Numbered from the stretch's first letter, positions 45,146-54,945 are shown. The stretch is 64,000 bases of DNA from Klebsiella sp. BIGb0407 (GCF_024807845.1 NZ_JANUEQ010000003.1:372001-436000); one strand, 5' to 3'. The notes: a model not told the origin generated them from the sequence alone. Numbers and translations: made by a program.

Positions 45146-46216
45146 ATGAAAAAACTGATTAACCGTGTCGAAGATGTACTCAGTGAACAGCTTATCGGCC
45201 TTGCTAAAGCTCACCCTGAACTACAACTGCATCAGGACCCGGTTTATGTCACCCGAGCGGATGCCCCGGTCGCCGGGAAAGTCGCGCTGTTATCCGGCGG
45301 TGGCAGTGGCCACGAACCTATGCACTGTGGGTTTATCGGAAAAGGAATGCTAACCGGCGCTTGCCCGGGCGAAATTTTCACCTCTCCTACACCAGACAAA
45401 ATGTTCGAATGTGCAATGCATATTGATGGAGGAGAAGGCATCCTGCTGATTATTAAAAACTACACCGGTGATATTCTTAATTTTGAAACTGCCACCGAGC
45501 TATTGCACGAAGGCGGCGTAAAAGTGGCGACAATCGTGGTAGATGATGACGTCGCCGTCAAAGACAGTCTCTACACCGCCGGACGCCGTGGCGTAGCTAA
45601 TACGGTGTTGATTGAAAAATTAGTCGGTGCAGCAGCAGAACGCGGAGACTCTCTGGAAGCCTGTGCCGAACTGGGACGCAAGCTAAATAATCAGGGCCAT
45701 TCTATCGGCATTGCCTTAAGTGCCTGTACAGTTCCTGCCGCAGGGATCCCTTCTTTTGAACTTCAGGATAATGAAATGGAGTTCGGCGTCGGGATCCACG
45801 GAGAGCCGGGTATCGACCGTCGCAGTTTCACCTCTCTGGACAACACCGTCGATGAGATGTTTAGCACTTTACTGGAAAATGGCGATTACACGCGTACGTT
45901 ACGTCAATGGGACAGTGTCAAAGGCAACTGGCTGGAAATAAAACAAGCAAAACAGGCACTCCAGCGCACAGATAAGGTTATTGCCATGGTCAACAACCTC
46001 GGTGCAACCCCTCTTTCAGAGTTATACGGCGTCTATAATCGACTGGAAAAATGCTGTCAGGAAGCCGGTATCACTATCGTTCGGAACCTGGTCGGCACCT
46101 GGTGTACTTCCCTGGATATGGAAGGCTTCTCTATTACTTTACTGAAAGCCGACGATGAGACGCTCACCTTGTGGGACGCGCCAGTTCACACCCCTGCCCT
46201 GAACTGGGGATACTAA
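45146..46216 (+). CDS. dhaK: PTS-dependent dihydroxyacetone kinase, Dha-binding subunit DhaK
   Basis: DhaK binds dihydroxyacetone covalently as a hemiaminal on a histidine and receives phosphate from DhaL-ATP. It has 356 residues, as in E. coli. The substrate histidine is in EFGVGIHGEPGIDRR (about H218), and the glycine-rich LSGGGSGHEPMHCGFIGKGMLTGACPGEIF lies near 48-77. In E. coli it also inhibits DhaR when substrate is absent. It is the first gene of dhaK-dhaL-dhaM, preceded by the paired palindromes. Confidence 0.98.
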   Translation: MKKLINRVEDVLSEQLIGLAKAHPELQLHQDPVYVTRADAPVAGKVALLSGGGSGHEPMHCGFIGKGMLTGACPGEIFTSPTPDKMFECAMHIDGGEGILLIIKNYTGDILNFETATELLHEGGVKVATIVVDDDVAVKDSLYTAGRRGVANTVLIEKLVGAAAERGDSLEACAELGRKLNNQGHSIGIALSACTVPAAGIPSFELQDNEMEFGVGIHGEPGIDRRSFTSLDNTVDEMFSTLLENGDYTRTLRQWDSVKGNWLEIKQAKQALQRTDKVIAMVNNLGATPLSELYGVYNRLEKCCQEAGITIVRNLVGTWCTSLDMEGFSITLLKADDETLTLWDAPVHTPALNWGY

Positions 46217-46226
46217 GGAGATAATG

Positions 46227-46859
46227 ATGTCACTTACTAAAAATCAAATTGTTAACTGGCTCTACCGCTGTGGAGACATTTTTGCCACTGAACGTGATTT
46301 TTTGACCGGTCTGGACCGCGAGGTTGGCGATGCCGATCACGGGCTGAATATGAATCGTGGCTTTAGCAAAGTGGTGGAAAAACTGCCTTCAATTGCTGAT
46401 AAAGATATTGGTTTTATTCTAAAAAATACCGGTATGGTCCTTCTCTCTAATGTCGGGGGTGCCAGCGGCCCCTTGTTTGGAACCTTCTTTATTCGTGCGG
46501 CCCAAGTCACTCAAGCCCACCAAAGCCTGACGCTGGATGAGCTATATCAAATGATTAACGAAGGCGCTGACGGGGTGGTTAACCGAGGTAAGGCGGAGCC
46601 TGGCGACAAAACAATGTGTGATGTCTGGCTTCCGGTAGCAAAATCACTCCAGCAATCCAGCGAGCAACATTTATCGCTACAAACCGCACTGGATAACGCC
46701 TGCCAGGTCGCAGAACAAGCCGCACGGGCAACGATAACCATGCAAGCCCGTAAAGGGCGCGCCAGCTATCTGGGTGAGCGTAGCATTGGGCACCAGGATC
46801 CGGGAGCAACTTCGGTATTGTTTATGATGCAGATGCTGGCCGCAGCGGCCAGAGAGTAA
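46227..46859 (+). CDS. dhaL: PTS-dependent dihydroxyacetone kinase, ADP-binding subunit DhaL
   Basis: DhaL holds a permanently bound ADP that DhaM rephosphorylates, then phosphorylates Dha on DhaK. The 210 residues contain the Mg-ADP aspartates in DREVGDADHGLNMNRGF (near 28-44), GGASGPLFGTFF and the ARKGRASYLGERSIGHQDPGATS block. Of two adjacent ATGs I chose the second, which has AAGGAG six bases upstream and matches E. coli MSL. ADP-DhaL is a coactivator of DhaR in E. coli. Confidence 0.97.
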   Translation: MSLTKNQIVNWLYRCGDIFATERDFLTGLDREVGDADHGLNMNRGFSKVVEKLPSIADKDIGFILKNTGMVLLSNVGGASGPLFGTFFIRAAQVTQAHQSLTLDELYQMINEGADGVVNRGKAEPGDKTMCDVWLPVAKSLQQSSEQHLSLQTALDNACQVAEQAARATITMQARKGRASYLGERSIGHQDPGATSVLFMMQMLAAAARE

Positions 46860-46874
46860 GCGAAGGATAAGGCG

Positions 46875-48296
46875 ATGGTGAATCTGGTAATTGTTTCTCA
46901 TAGTGCCCTTTTGGGCCAGGGAGTCGGGGAATTAGCCCGGCAAATGTTGAGGGGGGATGGCTGTCGGCTGGCCATCGCCGCCGGGATAGACGATCCCGAA
47001 AATCCTATTGGTACCGACCCCATCAAAGTGATGGAAGCGATTGAGTCAGTATCAGATACAGACCATATCCTGGTGATGATGGATATGGGGAGCGCTTTGC
47101 TCAGTGCCGAGACGGCACTAGACTTGCTTGACCCTGCTATCGCGCAGAAAGTGCGTCTGTGTGCTGCCCCTCTGGTGGAAGGTACACTGGCTGCCACCGT
47201 CAGCGCGGCTAGCGGAGCCGGTATTGAAAAAGTGATGATGGATGCACAAAATGCCCTGCTGGCAAAACGCATCCAACTGGGGCTACCCGCACAGGAAGAT
47301 GTGATACAAACCCCGGAGCTGGCTCACCGGGAAGATACTGATGCTCAATCAATCACCGTTGTTATCCACAACCCTAACGGTTTGCATGTTCGCCCGGCAG
47401 CGCGTTTGATTGATGCCCTGGCAGGGTTTGATGCCCATCTGCTATTAGAAAAAGACGGTAAATGCATCAAACCTGACAGCATTAATCAGATTGCTCTCTT
47501 GCAGGTTCGCCGCCACGACAAACTTCGGCTTATCGCGTCAGGCGCCCAGGCAACAGAAGCATTAACGGCGTTTCGGGCTCTGGCAGAAGAGAACTTTGGT
47601 GAACATATCGGCGAGGCATATCAAAAAACACCCGCTGAGGGAAAAACGAACATCCGTGGCCAGGTGTTACAGTACGCTCCGGTGGATTTTGCCCTGGAAA
47701 AATCGGTCAGCTCTCAGTCGGATAATGAATCCAGACGCCTGCGAAAAGCCATTAATCAGACGCTTGGCGATATTAACCGTCTGACCCAGCTCGCCGGTGA
47801 AAAGTATTCCACCGATATTGCGGCTATCTTCTCCGGACATCATCTGCTGCTGGACGATAAGGAATTGTTCGACAGTGCCTGCGAACTGATACGAACTGAC
47901 CAGTACAGCGCTGAATGGGCCTGGTCACAGATTATGACCGAGCTGAGTAATGAGTATCAAAAACTGGATGATGCCTATCTGCAGGCCCGTTACATCGATA
48001 TCGAGGATATTTTGCACCGTACCCTTTGCCATCTGAAACAGATGACGGATGTCTTTCCGATATTACAGCACCAGACCATCCTTGTTGCCGATGATATCTA
48101 TCCTTCGCTGGTGGTTCAGCTGGATGCCCGTAAAGTGGCCGGGATTATCCTGAAAAAAGGGAGCGCGTTATCTCATAGCGCGATTATTGCCAGAGAAGCA
48201 GGGATCCTTTATCTCAGCCAGCAAGGCGATGCGCTCCACGGCTTACGCAATGGTGAGTTCCTGACGCTGGATAACGTCCCCACCCGTTCTCAGTAA
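46875..48296 (+). CDS. dhaM: PTS-dependent dihydroxyacetone kinase, phosphotransferase subunit DhaM
   Basis: DhaM links the kinase to the PTS: phosphate passes from EI and HPr (ptsH/ptsI in this window) through its histidines to DhaL-bound ADP. The 473 residues have three domains: a mannose-type EIIA (about 1-135, active H9 in VIVSHSALLGQG), an HPr domain (about 155-245, His in NPNGLHVRPAARL) and an N-terminal enzyme-I-like domain (about 260-473, with GSALSHSAIIAREAGI). This is the three-domain E. coli form. It ends before a strong hairpin. Confidence 0.97.
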   Translation: MVNLVIVSHSALLGQGVGELARQMLRGDGCRLAIAAGIDDPENPIGTDPIKVMEAIESVSDTDHILVMMDMGSALLSAETALDLLDPAIAQKVRLCAAPLVEGTLAATVSAASGAGIEKVMMDAQNALLAKRIQLGLPAQEDVIQTPELAHREDTDAQSITVVIHNPNGLHVRPAARLIDALAGFDAHLLLEKDGKCIKPDSINQIALLQVRRHDKLRLIASGAQATEALTAFRALAEENFGEHIGEAYQKTPAEGKTNIRGQVLQYAPVDFALEKSVSSQSDNESRRLRKAINQTLGDINRLTQLAGEKYSTDIAAIFSGHHLLLDDKELFDSACELIRTDQYSAEWAWSQIMTELSNEYQKLDDAYLQARYIDIEDILHRTLCHLKQMTDVFPILQHQTILVADDIYPSLVVQLDARKVAGIILKKGSALSHSAIIAREAGILYLSQQGDALHGLRNGEFLTLDNVPTRSQ

Positions 48297-48320
48297 TCAG
48301 TTTCAATTGTGCTATTTCTG

Positions 48321-48353
48321 ATATTCCTCCGGAGCAAGTCTCCGGGGGAATAT
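48321..48353. terminator. Strong hairpin between dhaM and perM
   Basis: A 14 bp stem with one T-G wobble (ATATTCCTCCGGAG / CTCCGGGGGAATAT) and a five-base loop lies 24 bp after dhaM and 12 bp before the convergent perM stop. It lacks a clear T-run on either side. Confidence 0.6.
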
Positions 48354-48365
48354 GACATCTTCTTC

Positions 48366-49445
48366 TCAGGATGACGTGACGTTCTCTTCATCTACAATGT
48401 CATCATCCGGCCAGGCATAGACCACCGCTTTGACCAGTGTCGCAAGCGGGATGGCAAAAAATACGCCCCAGAAGCCCCAGAACCCACCAAAAATTACTAC
48501 GGATAAAATAATGACTAAAGGGTGAAGGTTAACGGCTTCAGAGAATAAGACCGGAACCAGCACGTTGCCATCCAGGGCCTGAATAACCAGATAGACCGCA
48601 AATAAGGTCCAGAATTCTGGCCCGTGACCAAACTGGAATAGTGCCACAAAGACCACCGGAATGGTCACGACAAAGGCCCCGATATAGGGTATCAATACAG
48701 ATAAACCCACCAGCACCGCCAGCAGTAATGAATAATTCAGACCAAAAACAATAAAGCCGAGATAAGTCGCTACACCGACAACCACCATTTCCAGCACTTT
48801 ACCGCGAATATAATTGGTGATTTGCTGATTCATCTCCACCCAGACACGCCCGGCTAAGGTGCGGTTACGGGGTAAAACACGTCGCACCGCGTTGAGCATC
48901 TGCTCTTTATCTTTAAGCAGAAAAAATACCATCAGCGGGACCAGAATCAGATAAATGGCCAGGGTCAGTAGACCAACCAGCGACGCCAGAGAAAACTTCA
49001 CCACCTGATCGCCGACGCCGGTCAGCCTGGAACGCATATTTTCAGTCATAGCGTCAAAAATGCCCACATCAACCAATGCCGGGTAACGTTTTGGCAAGGT
49101 CGCGGCAAAGTCAGTCAGATGATTCAACATCGTAGGCAAATCGCGGATCAGATAAATACCCTGCTGCCAGGCAATCGGCGCTACGACCAGGGTTAATAGC
49201 AGAAGAATACCCACAGAAAAAATCAGCATAATACTGGCCGACCAGGTGCGTGAGCAGCCCAGTCTTTCCAGTCTTGCAGTTGGCCACTCAAGCAAATAAG
49301 CCATAACAAGCGCGACCAATAGCGGAGCCAGCAGGTTATGAAAGAAAAACAGTATGCCAAACCCCACCACCAGAATAACCAGCAGCGCAATCGCCTCTGG
49401 ATCACTGAAACGACGGCGATACCACTGTAACAACATACCTAGCAT
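48366..49445 (-). CDS. perM: AI-2E-family membrane protein PerM
   Basis: This 359-residue polytopic membrane protein of the UPF0118/AI-2E exporter family matches E. coli PerM (353), from MLGMLLQWYRRRFSDPEAIALLVILV to FGGFWGFWGVFFAIPLATLVKAVVYAWPD. Seven or eight hydrophobic segments are visible. The transported substrate is unknown. It is divergent from bepA, as in E. coli, marking the return of conserved order after the dha module. Confidence 0.95.
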   Translation of the reverse strand: MLGMLLQWYRRRFSDPEAIALLVILVVGFGILFFFHNLLAPLLVALVMAYLLEWPTARLERLGCSRTWSASIMLIFSVGILLLLTLVVAPIAWQQGIYLIRDLPTMLNHLTDFAATLPKRYPALVDVGIFDAMTENMRSRLTGVGDQVVKFSLASLVGLLTLAIYLILVPLMVFFLLKDKEQMLNAVRRVLPRNRTLAGRVWVEMNQQITNYIRGKVLEMVVVGVATYLGFIVFGLNYSLLLAVLVGLSVLIPYIGAFVVTIPVVFVALFQFGHGPEFWTLFAVYLVIQALDGNVLVPVLFSEAVNLHPLVIILSVVIFGGFWGFWGVFFAIPLATLVKAVVYAWPDDDIVDEENVTSS

Positions 49446-49684
49446 ACAAACTTCCTGAGTCTTTTTGGCGGAGATGAATTGTAACCAATTGGAATGGAAA
49501 AGACTTTGCTTTTTAATGTGTCTTATAATGTAGTAACCACTTGAATAAGTGGTTTATTCCATATTCTCTCTGCGTTCAGGCAGTGACTTACCCACAACCA
49601 AGGGCTAAAGTAGATAGCAGATATGCGAACTTATTTCCGAATTGGTATGTCAAAACTGGACTCCGACTCTACAGGACAGCTGTT

Positions 49685-51148
49685 ATGATCAGGCCGTTGA
49701 AAAAGAAACTGATTACCGCGCTTATGTTCGCGTCTCTGGCTGGAAGCCTGCCTGCTACAGCCGCTGATTTTAACGATCAACTGCCCGATATCGGCACGAG
49801 TGCGGGAAGTACTCTGTCTATTGGCCAGGAAATGCAAATGGGGGACTACTACGTTCGCCAGCTGCGCGGAAGTGCACCATTAATTAATGACCCCTTACTG
49901 AATCAGTACATTAATCAGCTGGGAACTCGCCTGGTCAGCCATGCCGACTCGGTCAAGACTCCGTTTCAGTTCTATTTAATTAATAACGACGATATCAACG
50001 CCTTTGCCTTCTTTGGCGGTAATGTCGTGCTTCATTCCGCGTTATTCCGTTACGCCGATAACGAAAGCCAGCTGGCTTCGGTGCTGGCACACGAAATATC
50101 CCACGTTACCCAGCGCCATCTGGCGCGTGCGATGGAGGATCAGCAAAAAAAGGCCCCTCTGACTTGGGTCGGTGCGCTGGGCTCTATCCTGCTAGCTATG
50201 GCGAGTCCGCAAGCGGGTATGGCGGCACTATCAGGCACCATGGCGGGTACTCAGCAAAGCATGATCAGCTTTACCCAGCAAAATGAGCAGGAGGCAGACC
50301 GAATCGGGCTGCAAGTATTGCAACGTGCAGGTTTTGATCCTCAGGCAATGCCGAACTTTTTTGAAAAATTACTCGATCAGTCGCGCTATTCCACGCGTCC
50401 GCCTGAAATGCTGTTAACTCACCCCCTGCCGGAAAGCCGTCTCTCTGATGCCCGCAACCGTGCCAATCAGATGCGTTCTGTGGTTGTACAGTCTTCAGAG
50501 AATTTTTACTTAGCAAAAGCACGTGTACTGGGAATGTACAATACCGGCCGTAACCAATTGACGGACGAACTACTCAATAGCTGGTCAAAAGGCAATATTC
50601 GCGAGCAGAACGCCGCCCGATACGGAAAGGCGCTTCAGGCAATGAACGACAAGAAGTGGGACGAAGCGCGTAGCCTGCTGCAACCCCTGTTAACCGCTCA
50701 GCCTGCTAACCCCTGGTTTCTCGACATGGCAACCGATATCGACATAGGTCAGCATAAAACTGCTGAAGCGGTTAATCGGCTGAAAAATGCTCCCGGCTTA
50801 AAAAATAATCCGGTACTGCAAATTAACCTTGCCAATGCCTATGTTGAAAACTCACAGCCGGCTGAAGCGGTCATCATTCTTAACCGCTATACCTTTGCTA
50901 ATCCAAACGATCCGAATGGCTGGGATCTTCTCGCCCAGGCTCAGGCATCTTTAGGCCATCGCGATCAGGAGCTGGCGGCTCGTGCTGAATTACTGGCGAT
51001 TAATGGTCAATTGGATCAAGCCATTACTATGCTCAGTGGAGCCAGTCGCCAGGTTAAACTGGGCAGCCTGCAGCAAGCACGTTATGACGCACGTATCGAT
51101 CAATTGCGCCAGTTACAGCAACGTTTTAAACCTTATACCAAGATGTAA
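49685..51148 (+). CDS. bepA: Periplasmic chaperone-protease BepA
   Basis: BepA is an M48 metalloprotease with a TPR domain that helps assemble LptD or degrades it when stalled. It has 487 residues, as in E. coli. A signal peptide ([26 protein letters not shown]) leads to the zinc site [11 protein letters not shown] (near 136) with the third ligand in [11 protein letters not shown], and TPR repeats at about 310-480. The ATG is chosen by match to the family; a much longer in-frame reading lacks support. Formerly yfgC. Followed by yfgD after 10 bp. Confidence 0.96.
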   Translation: MIRPLKKKLITALMFASLAGSLPATAADFNDQLPDIGTSAGSTLSIGQEMQMGDYYVRQLRGSAPLINDPLLNQYINQLGTRLVSHADSVKTPFQFYLINNDDINAFAFFGGNVVLHSALFRYADNESQLASVLAHEISHVTQRHLARAMEDQQKKAPLTWVGALGSILLAMASPQAGMAALSGTMAGTQQSMISFTQQNEQEADRIGLQVLQRAGFDPQAMPNFFEKLLDQSRYSTRPPEMLLTHPLPESRLSDARNRANQMRSVVVQSSENFYLAKARVLGMYNTGRNQLTDELLNSWSKGNIREQNAARYGKALQAMNDKKWDEARSLLQPLLTAQPANPWFLDMATDIDIGQHKTAEAVNRLKNAPGLKNNPVLQINLANAYVENSQPAEAVIILNRYTFANPNDPNGWDLLAQAQASLGHRDQELAARAELLAINGQLDQAITMLSGASRQVKLGSLQQARYDARIDQLRQLQQRFKPYTKM

Positions 51149-51158
51149 TGGAGCCTTT

Positions 51159-51521
51159 ATGACTGCTATCGTCACTCTTTATCATAATCCGCGCTGTTCC
51201 AAGAGCCGTGAAACACTTAAATTGTTGCAAGATTCAGGCGTTACGCCCGCAGTAATACGCTATCTGGAGACACCTCCGGATGCAGCAACTATCACGTCAT
51301 TACTCGATATGCTCGGTTTTAGCGACGCACGTGAGCTAATGCGTCGTAAAGAGGCGGTTTATAGTTCACTGCAACTTGATAATCCGCAATTATCTCAGGA
51401 AGCCCTGATTCAGGCGATGATAGAGAATCCGATTCTGATTGAACGTCCTATTGCCGTGGCACAGGGTAAAGCGCGTATTGGTCGCCCGCCTGAGCAGGTT
51501 CTGGAAATTCTGAATAACTAA
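51159..51521 (+). CDS. yfgD: ArsC-family arsenate reductase-like protein YfgD
   Basis: This 120-residue thioredoxin-fold protein has the ArsC active site HNPRCSKSRETL with the catalytic cysteine and the three arginines of the family (including ERPIAVAQGKARIGRPPEQVLEIL). It matches E. coli YfgD from VTLYHNPRCSKS. Arsenate or another thiol-linked substrate is possible; no ars operon is nearby. It is coupled to bepA. In E. coli hda follows, but here a terminator and opgB follow. Confidence 0.93.
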   Translation: MTAIVTLYHNPRCSKSRETLKLLQDSGVTPAVIRYLETPPDAATITSLLDMLGFSDARELMRRKEAVYSSLQLDNPQLSQEALIQAMIENPILIERPIAVAQGKARIGRPPEQVLEILNN

Positions 51522-51542
51522 CCAACCGGTTACCGCAAGCAT

Positions 51543-51580
51543 AAAAAAACAGGGAAGCGCTATCGCCTCCCTGTTTTTTT
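51543..51580. terminator. Bidirectional terminator between yfgD and opgB
   Basis: The stem ACAGGGAAGCG / CGCCTCCCTGT with a short loop has seven A before and seven T after, so it works in both directions and separates convergent yfgD and opgB. Confidence 0.92.
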
Positions 51581-51606
51581 ATCGCTATAGAGTACTGCCG
51601 TCAGGC

Positions 51607-53892
51607 TCAGGTACCCGGCTCGATATCAATACTCTCGATTCCTACCCCTAATTTACGCGGATCGTGTCCAAGAATATTCCCTTCATTAGACAGTTGTGGG
51701 GCTGGCGGTATTATCGTTAACAGGTTGCTGCCTTGCGGATTACTCATATGCAGCGTCACCTCAGAGATTTGGTCTCCAAGAATAATACTGTGTTCTTCGT
51801 TTCCGACTTTAACCCGTACCGGCTCGTTAATATTCTGACCGAAAGCTTTCGCCTTCATCTTCAGGGTAAACTGCTCCGGAAGCGGCTCACGATACTCAAT
51901 GGTAACCTCCGGTGCCAGATTCGCATTCGACCAGCGTCCCCATGACTCAGGACGTGAAATTCCATTGAATTTTGCAATAGTGTCCGGTGCACCAGGAATA
52001 TTAAAGATAAAGCCTGGAGCCTGATAGCGAATATCATTTTCTTCAATTTTTAGTCGCTCAACGTTTTGCTTAAAACGCTGGCTATCGCCAGGTCCCGGCT
52101 CCCAGACAACGGGGCGGGTATCTTGTGGCCCGGGCAGCAGACTTACGATTGGCTGCCCGTCAAGCTGACCCTGAGCGGCGCACAGCTCGGTAGACAGTGC
52201 AAGTTCAGGATCCCAAAGACGGGCCATCTTAAAGCACTTATCCACCCAGATAAATTTGTCATCGCCTTTAAAAGCAGCCAGCTGATAGCGAAGCGGTGCG
52301 GAATACTCGCTCTCCGGCAATGGCTCAATTTTATCTTTGCCGACTTTCAGCAGCATCGGTAAGCGGAAATGCGCTCCAGAATAACTAAATGTGTTGTGCT
52401 CCTGGTCAACGGTAAACTCAGAAATCGTTTTCGGGAAGTTCCACAAATCAATAACGTCAGGCTTCCACTCCATGATTTTATCTTTCAGGTTAAGGAAGAT
52501 AAAAGAGAGAGACTCCGCAGAGAAGCTGCTTCTGCCCAAACCAATCGCATTACCCCCACCCAAGAGATCCAGTACCGTTGCCCCGTTATCCATAGGATTA
52601 CGTTTCATCGTCTTTATCTCAGCCTCAGGCGCATTTCCGGGGAGGACAAAAAACAGGTTATTTCTGTCCTGTGGAGTGAGATATTTATAGGCACTATTGT
52701 TCATTGCCAGGTGATCGGAGGAAACCACAATCAACGTTTGGTCAAAATAGGGAGAGGCTTTAATTTTTTCGATAAGCTTCGCAATATGCTCCTGACTACA
52801 GGCTACGGCACCAAAGCTGGTATTCTTTTTCCCCTCGTAACTGTAACTCTGACGCTTACAGCTTTGAGAAATGAAGCCATCCGGATGATGGGTATCAACG
52901 GTGAGCGTGAATAAAGAGAAACGCTCCCCTTTCTTCGATAGCTCAATAAATTTCTCATAGACCTCATTCAGAACCGTATCATCGTAGAAGCCCCAGTTAT
53001 TACGATAAGACTGATCTTCAACGATATTTTTAAGCTCCTGCGCACCGTAGGTATAATCGAAACCATGGGAAGAGAGAAAGATATCTTTTCCTGCAAAGCG
53101 TAGGTCTGCGCCCTGAATAAAGTAGTTTTTATAGCCCGAAGCTTTGAGAATATCGCCAAGGCAGATATTTTTAGGGAAAAAACTCGACATAGATGCCGAT
53201 GAGTTACCTTCAAACGGGGCAAATAACGGAATACCGCATTGTGAAGCCACCATACCGGCAATGGTATAGTCCATTCCAGGTAACTGGCCGGTGTGGCTAA
53301 AATCAATCCCGGAACCTTTCACTGCGTTTAATTCAGGCGTCAGATCGGGAAACAGATTGTCATCAAAATAGGTACGTTCAAGACTCTCGGCATAGATATA
53401 AACCAGATTCAGTTTGGGATCTTTAATGGTTTTCTGTGGTATCTGGTAATAGTCTGAAAAATCAGAGTTGTCATGCGGTTTCTGCGAAGTAACCAACGAC
53501 TTAACTTGCTGAAAAGCCGGTGCAGTATTAATGGAAAGTAAAGCCAGTACTAAAGCCGACAAACTATAGCCCGCATGGCTGGGCTGGTTTCTGCGGCGTA
53601 AAATCCAGGTCAGTGCTGCGATAATCGCAATCAGGCCAACAGCAATACCCAGCCCGGGTAAGATATACTTGCCAACGCCCGCCCCTGTCATACTGCTGGT
53701 CAGGGTATAGAGAACAGCATCATTGATCCCTTCACCGGTAAAGTAATCACTGGCGATAAAAGTGATGTTAAGAACAATAAACAGACAGGAAATCAGTAAA
53801 ATAGCAGCAAACCACCAGATGTTTCTCCCAGCTTTTAGCGAATAGAGTGCAATCGCGGCACAAAAGAGAAAAATTGAAAGTAATTCCAACAA
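51607..53892 (-). CDS. opgB: Phosphoglycerol transferase OpgB (MdoB)
   Basis: OpgB transfers phosphoglycerol from phosphatidylglycerol to periplasmic glucans. It has an N-terminal membrane domain with four segments (about 3-30, 30-50, 75-100, 105-125) and a large alkaline-phosphatase-like periplasmic domain. In this domain the catalytic Thr is in GTxYTIAGM-like [15 protein letters not shown], and metal ligands include [11 protein letters not shown] place the start at TTG 53892 (TTG-GAA-TTA-CTT, M-E-L-L): it has GAGG eight bases upstream, gives 761 residues (E. coli 763) and aligns with E. coli MSELLS. An ATG at 54003 would add 37 unconserved residues. In E. coli this gene is near 99 min, not here. 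Confidence 0.92.
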   Translation of the reverse strand: MLELLSIFLFCAAIALYSLKAGRNIWWFAAILLISCLFIVLNITFIASDYFTGEGINDAVLYTLTSSMTGAGVGKYILPGLGIAVGLIAIIAALTWILRRRNQPSHAGYSLSALVLALLSINTAPAFQQVKSLVTSQKPHDNSDFSDYYQIPQKTIKDPKLNLVYIYAESLERTYFDDNLFPDLTPELNAVKGSGIDFSHTGQLPGMDYTIAGMVASQCGIPLFAPFEGNSSASMSSFFPKNICLGDILKASGYKNYFIQGADLRFAGKDIFLSSHGFDYTYGAQELKNIVEDQSYRNNWGFYDDTVLNEVYEKFIELSKKGERFSLFTLTVDTHHPDGFISQSCKRQSYSYEGKKNTSFGAVACSQEHIAKLIEKIKASPYFDQTLIVVSSDHLAMNNSAYKYLTPQDRNNLFFVLPGNAPEAEIKTMKRNPMDNGATVLDLLGGGNAIGLGRSSFSAESLSFIFLNLKDKIMEWKPDVIDLWNFPKTISEFTVDQEHNTFSYSGAHFRLPMLLKVGKDKIEPLPESEYSAPLRYQLAAFKGDDKFIWVDKCFKMARLWDPELALSTELCAAQGQLDGQPIVSLLPGPQDTRPVVWEPGPGDSQRFKQNVERLKIEENDIRYQAPGFIFNIPGAPDTIAKFNGISRPESWGRWSNANLAPEVTIEYREPLPEQFTLKMKAKAFGQNINEPVRVKVGNEEHSIILGDQISEVTLHMSNPQGSNLLTIIPPAPQLSNEGNILGHDPRKLGVGIESIDIEPGT

Positions 53893-54239
53893 CGCCAGTC
53901 CCTCAAAAATCGCGCAACCAGGCGCTGTGTCATAACCGGGCGCTAATTTAACCCCGTTGCCATCTCGCTGCAATTTACATGACATAAATTTGCGTATCAC
54001 CACTAAAACATTGCAGTTCTCTAAGCGTTTTTCCTTAATAATAATTCTGCCATGAGGCTTTTTCCCCAGAACAGCCCGGCTCTCAAACCAACAATGATTA
54101 AAAATGCCGAGCCATGCCGTAAAGGCGAAATCTGAATCAATTCCGAACCGATCTTTTATACACTTTAAGGGCCATAGAAATGCAGTGACTTTTTTTATTC
54201 ATGGGATGAGACGTATTCCCAAATCAAGGAGAGAAAATT
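53893..54239. other. Gap between divergent opgB and an unrecognised small gene
   Basis: This gap holds the opgB leader on the minus strand and, toward 54140-54230, an AT-rich stretch probably carrying the promoter of the 117-codon gene. A strong ribosome-binding site (AAGGAGAG) occurs at its right end. I see no other gene or repeat. Confidence 0.5.
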
Positions 54240-54593
54240 ATGTTTGAAAATATCCATTATGATTTTTCGGCAGGTAAGCAACTCAGCGACTACAGCCTGG
54301 AAAAAAGCACCGATTTTCCATTTCAATCAACTTATTTTGAGGGGAACATACTCAAATTAGTTGCTTCAGATAGTCAAGACGGCGAACTTGTCATTAAAAC
54401 CAAGGCCAAAGTTGCTGGCATCAGTCTTCTGTTAAGTGTGAAGAATGTAAAAGGAACCGCATCAAACAACGGTCATCCGCTGATCAATAATTCAGCTATA
54501 AAAATATCGACAGTGGCTAACGGCGACGCGATTATTTCTGTTAAGCACGGTGACACCTTTGAATTCACAGGGTATGAACTGGCTGCTGGTTAA
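54240..54593 (+). CDS. Unrecognised small protein, 117 residues
   Basis: I do not recognise this gene. It begins MFENIHYDFSAGKQL and ends FEFTGYELAAG. It has no signal peptide, cysteine or membrane segment, and looks beta-rich, with alternating hydrophobic strands separated by Asn/Asp/Gly turns (DSQDGELVIKTKAKVAGISLLLSV, SNNGHPLINNSAIKISTVANGD). The base composition is more AT-rich than its neighbours. It is preceded by a well-placed AAGGAGAG and a stand-alone promoter region, and stands where opgB and ahpC, distant in E. coli, have been joined. It could be a cytoplasmic or non-classically secreted beta-sandwich protein; it is also possible that it is not expressed. Confidence 0.65.
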   Translation: MFENIHYDFSAGKQLSDYSLEKSTDFPFQSTYFEGNILKLVASDSQDGELVIKTKAKVAGISLLLSVKNVKGTASNNGHPLINNSAIKISTVANGDAIISVKHGDTFEFTGYELAAG

Positions 54594-54613
54594 CCACAAT
54601 AAACAGATATGAG

Positions 54614-54696
54614 CCAAGCTCAGCCCGTCGATGAGCATAGACAATGCTGTGATTCGCGGGCTGAACGCAGCCCCGGGCAAATCGATGTATGACCGG
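54614..54696. repeat. Degenerate copy of the dispersed repeat (before ahpC)
   Basis: This contains GATGAGCATAGACAATGCTGTGATTCG flanked by inverted CAGCCCG / CGGGCTG. It is related to the degenerate copy near 10895 (GATAAGCATAGACAAACTATGTGATTCG). As there, it stands directly before a full copy of the repeat family. Confidence 0.55.
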
Positions 54697-54699
54697 ATA

Positions 54700-54856
54700 A
54701 TACTCTAAATAGTTCGAGTTGCATGACAAACCTTTACGTTTTGAACAATGCAGAGCGTTGGCCCGCCAGGGCGAGGATCACGATGAGCTTACAAGGGTAA
54801 GTGATTCGGGTGACGAATGCAGCCAACGCACAGGCAACTTGAAGTATGACGGGTAT
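54700..54856. repeat. Full dispersed palindromic repeat (before ahpC)
   Basis: This copy of about 157 bp begins ATACTCTAAATAGTTCGAGTT and ends CTTGAAGTATGACGGGTAT. Its core shares TTTACGTTTTGAACAA, GCGTTGGCCCGCCAGGGCGAG and AAGTGATTCGGGTGA with the copy at 10974. It ends about 90 bp before the ahpC start, close to the ahpC promoter. Confidence 0.8.
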
Positions 54857-54945
54857 TTGCCTATCAATTCGATACGGCTAACCCATTAGAGCCAATTTAA
54901 CAATCAAGGTATCTTTCTCCCATCGCAAACGGAGAGGATATACAG

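Noticed and set aside
49541-49684. An N-terminal extension of BepA by 48 residues
   Set aside because: It would precede a normal signal peptide and has no counterpart in the family; the ATG at 49685 gives the exact E. coli length.
53892-54003. An ATG start for opgB 37 codons upstream
   Set aside because: The extension is not found in OpgB, while TTG at 53892 has a good ribosome-binding site and gives the family length.
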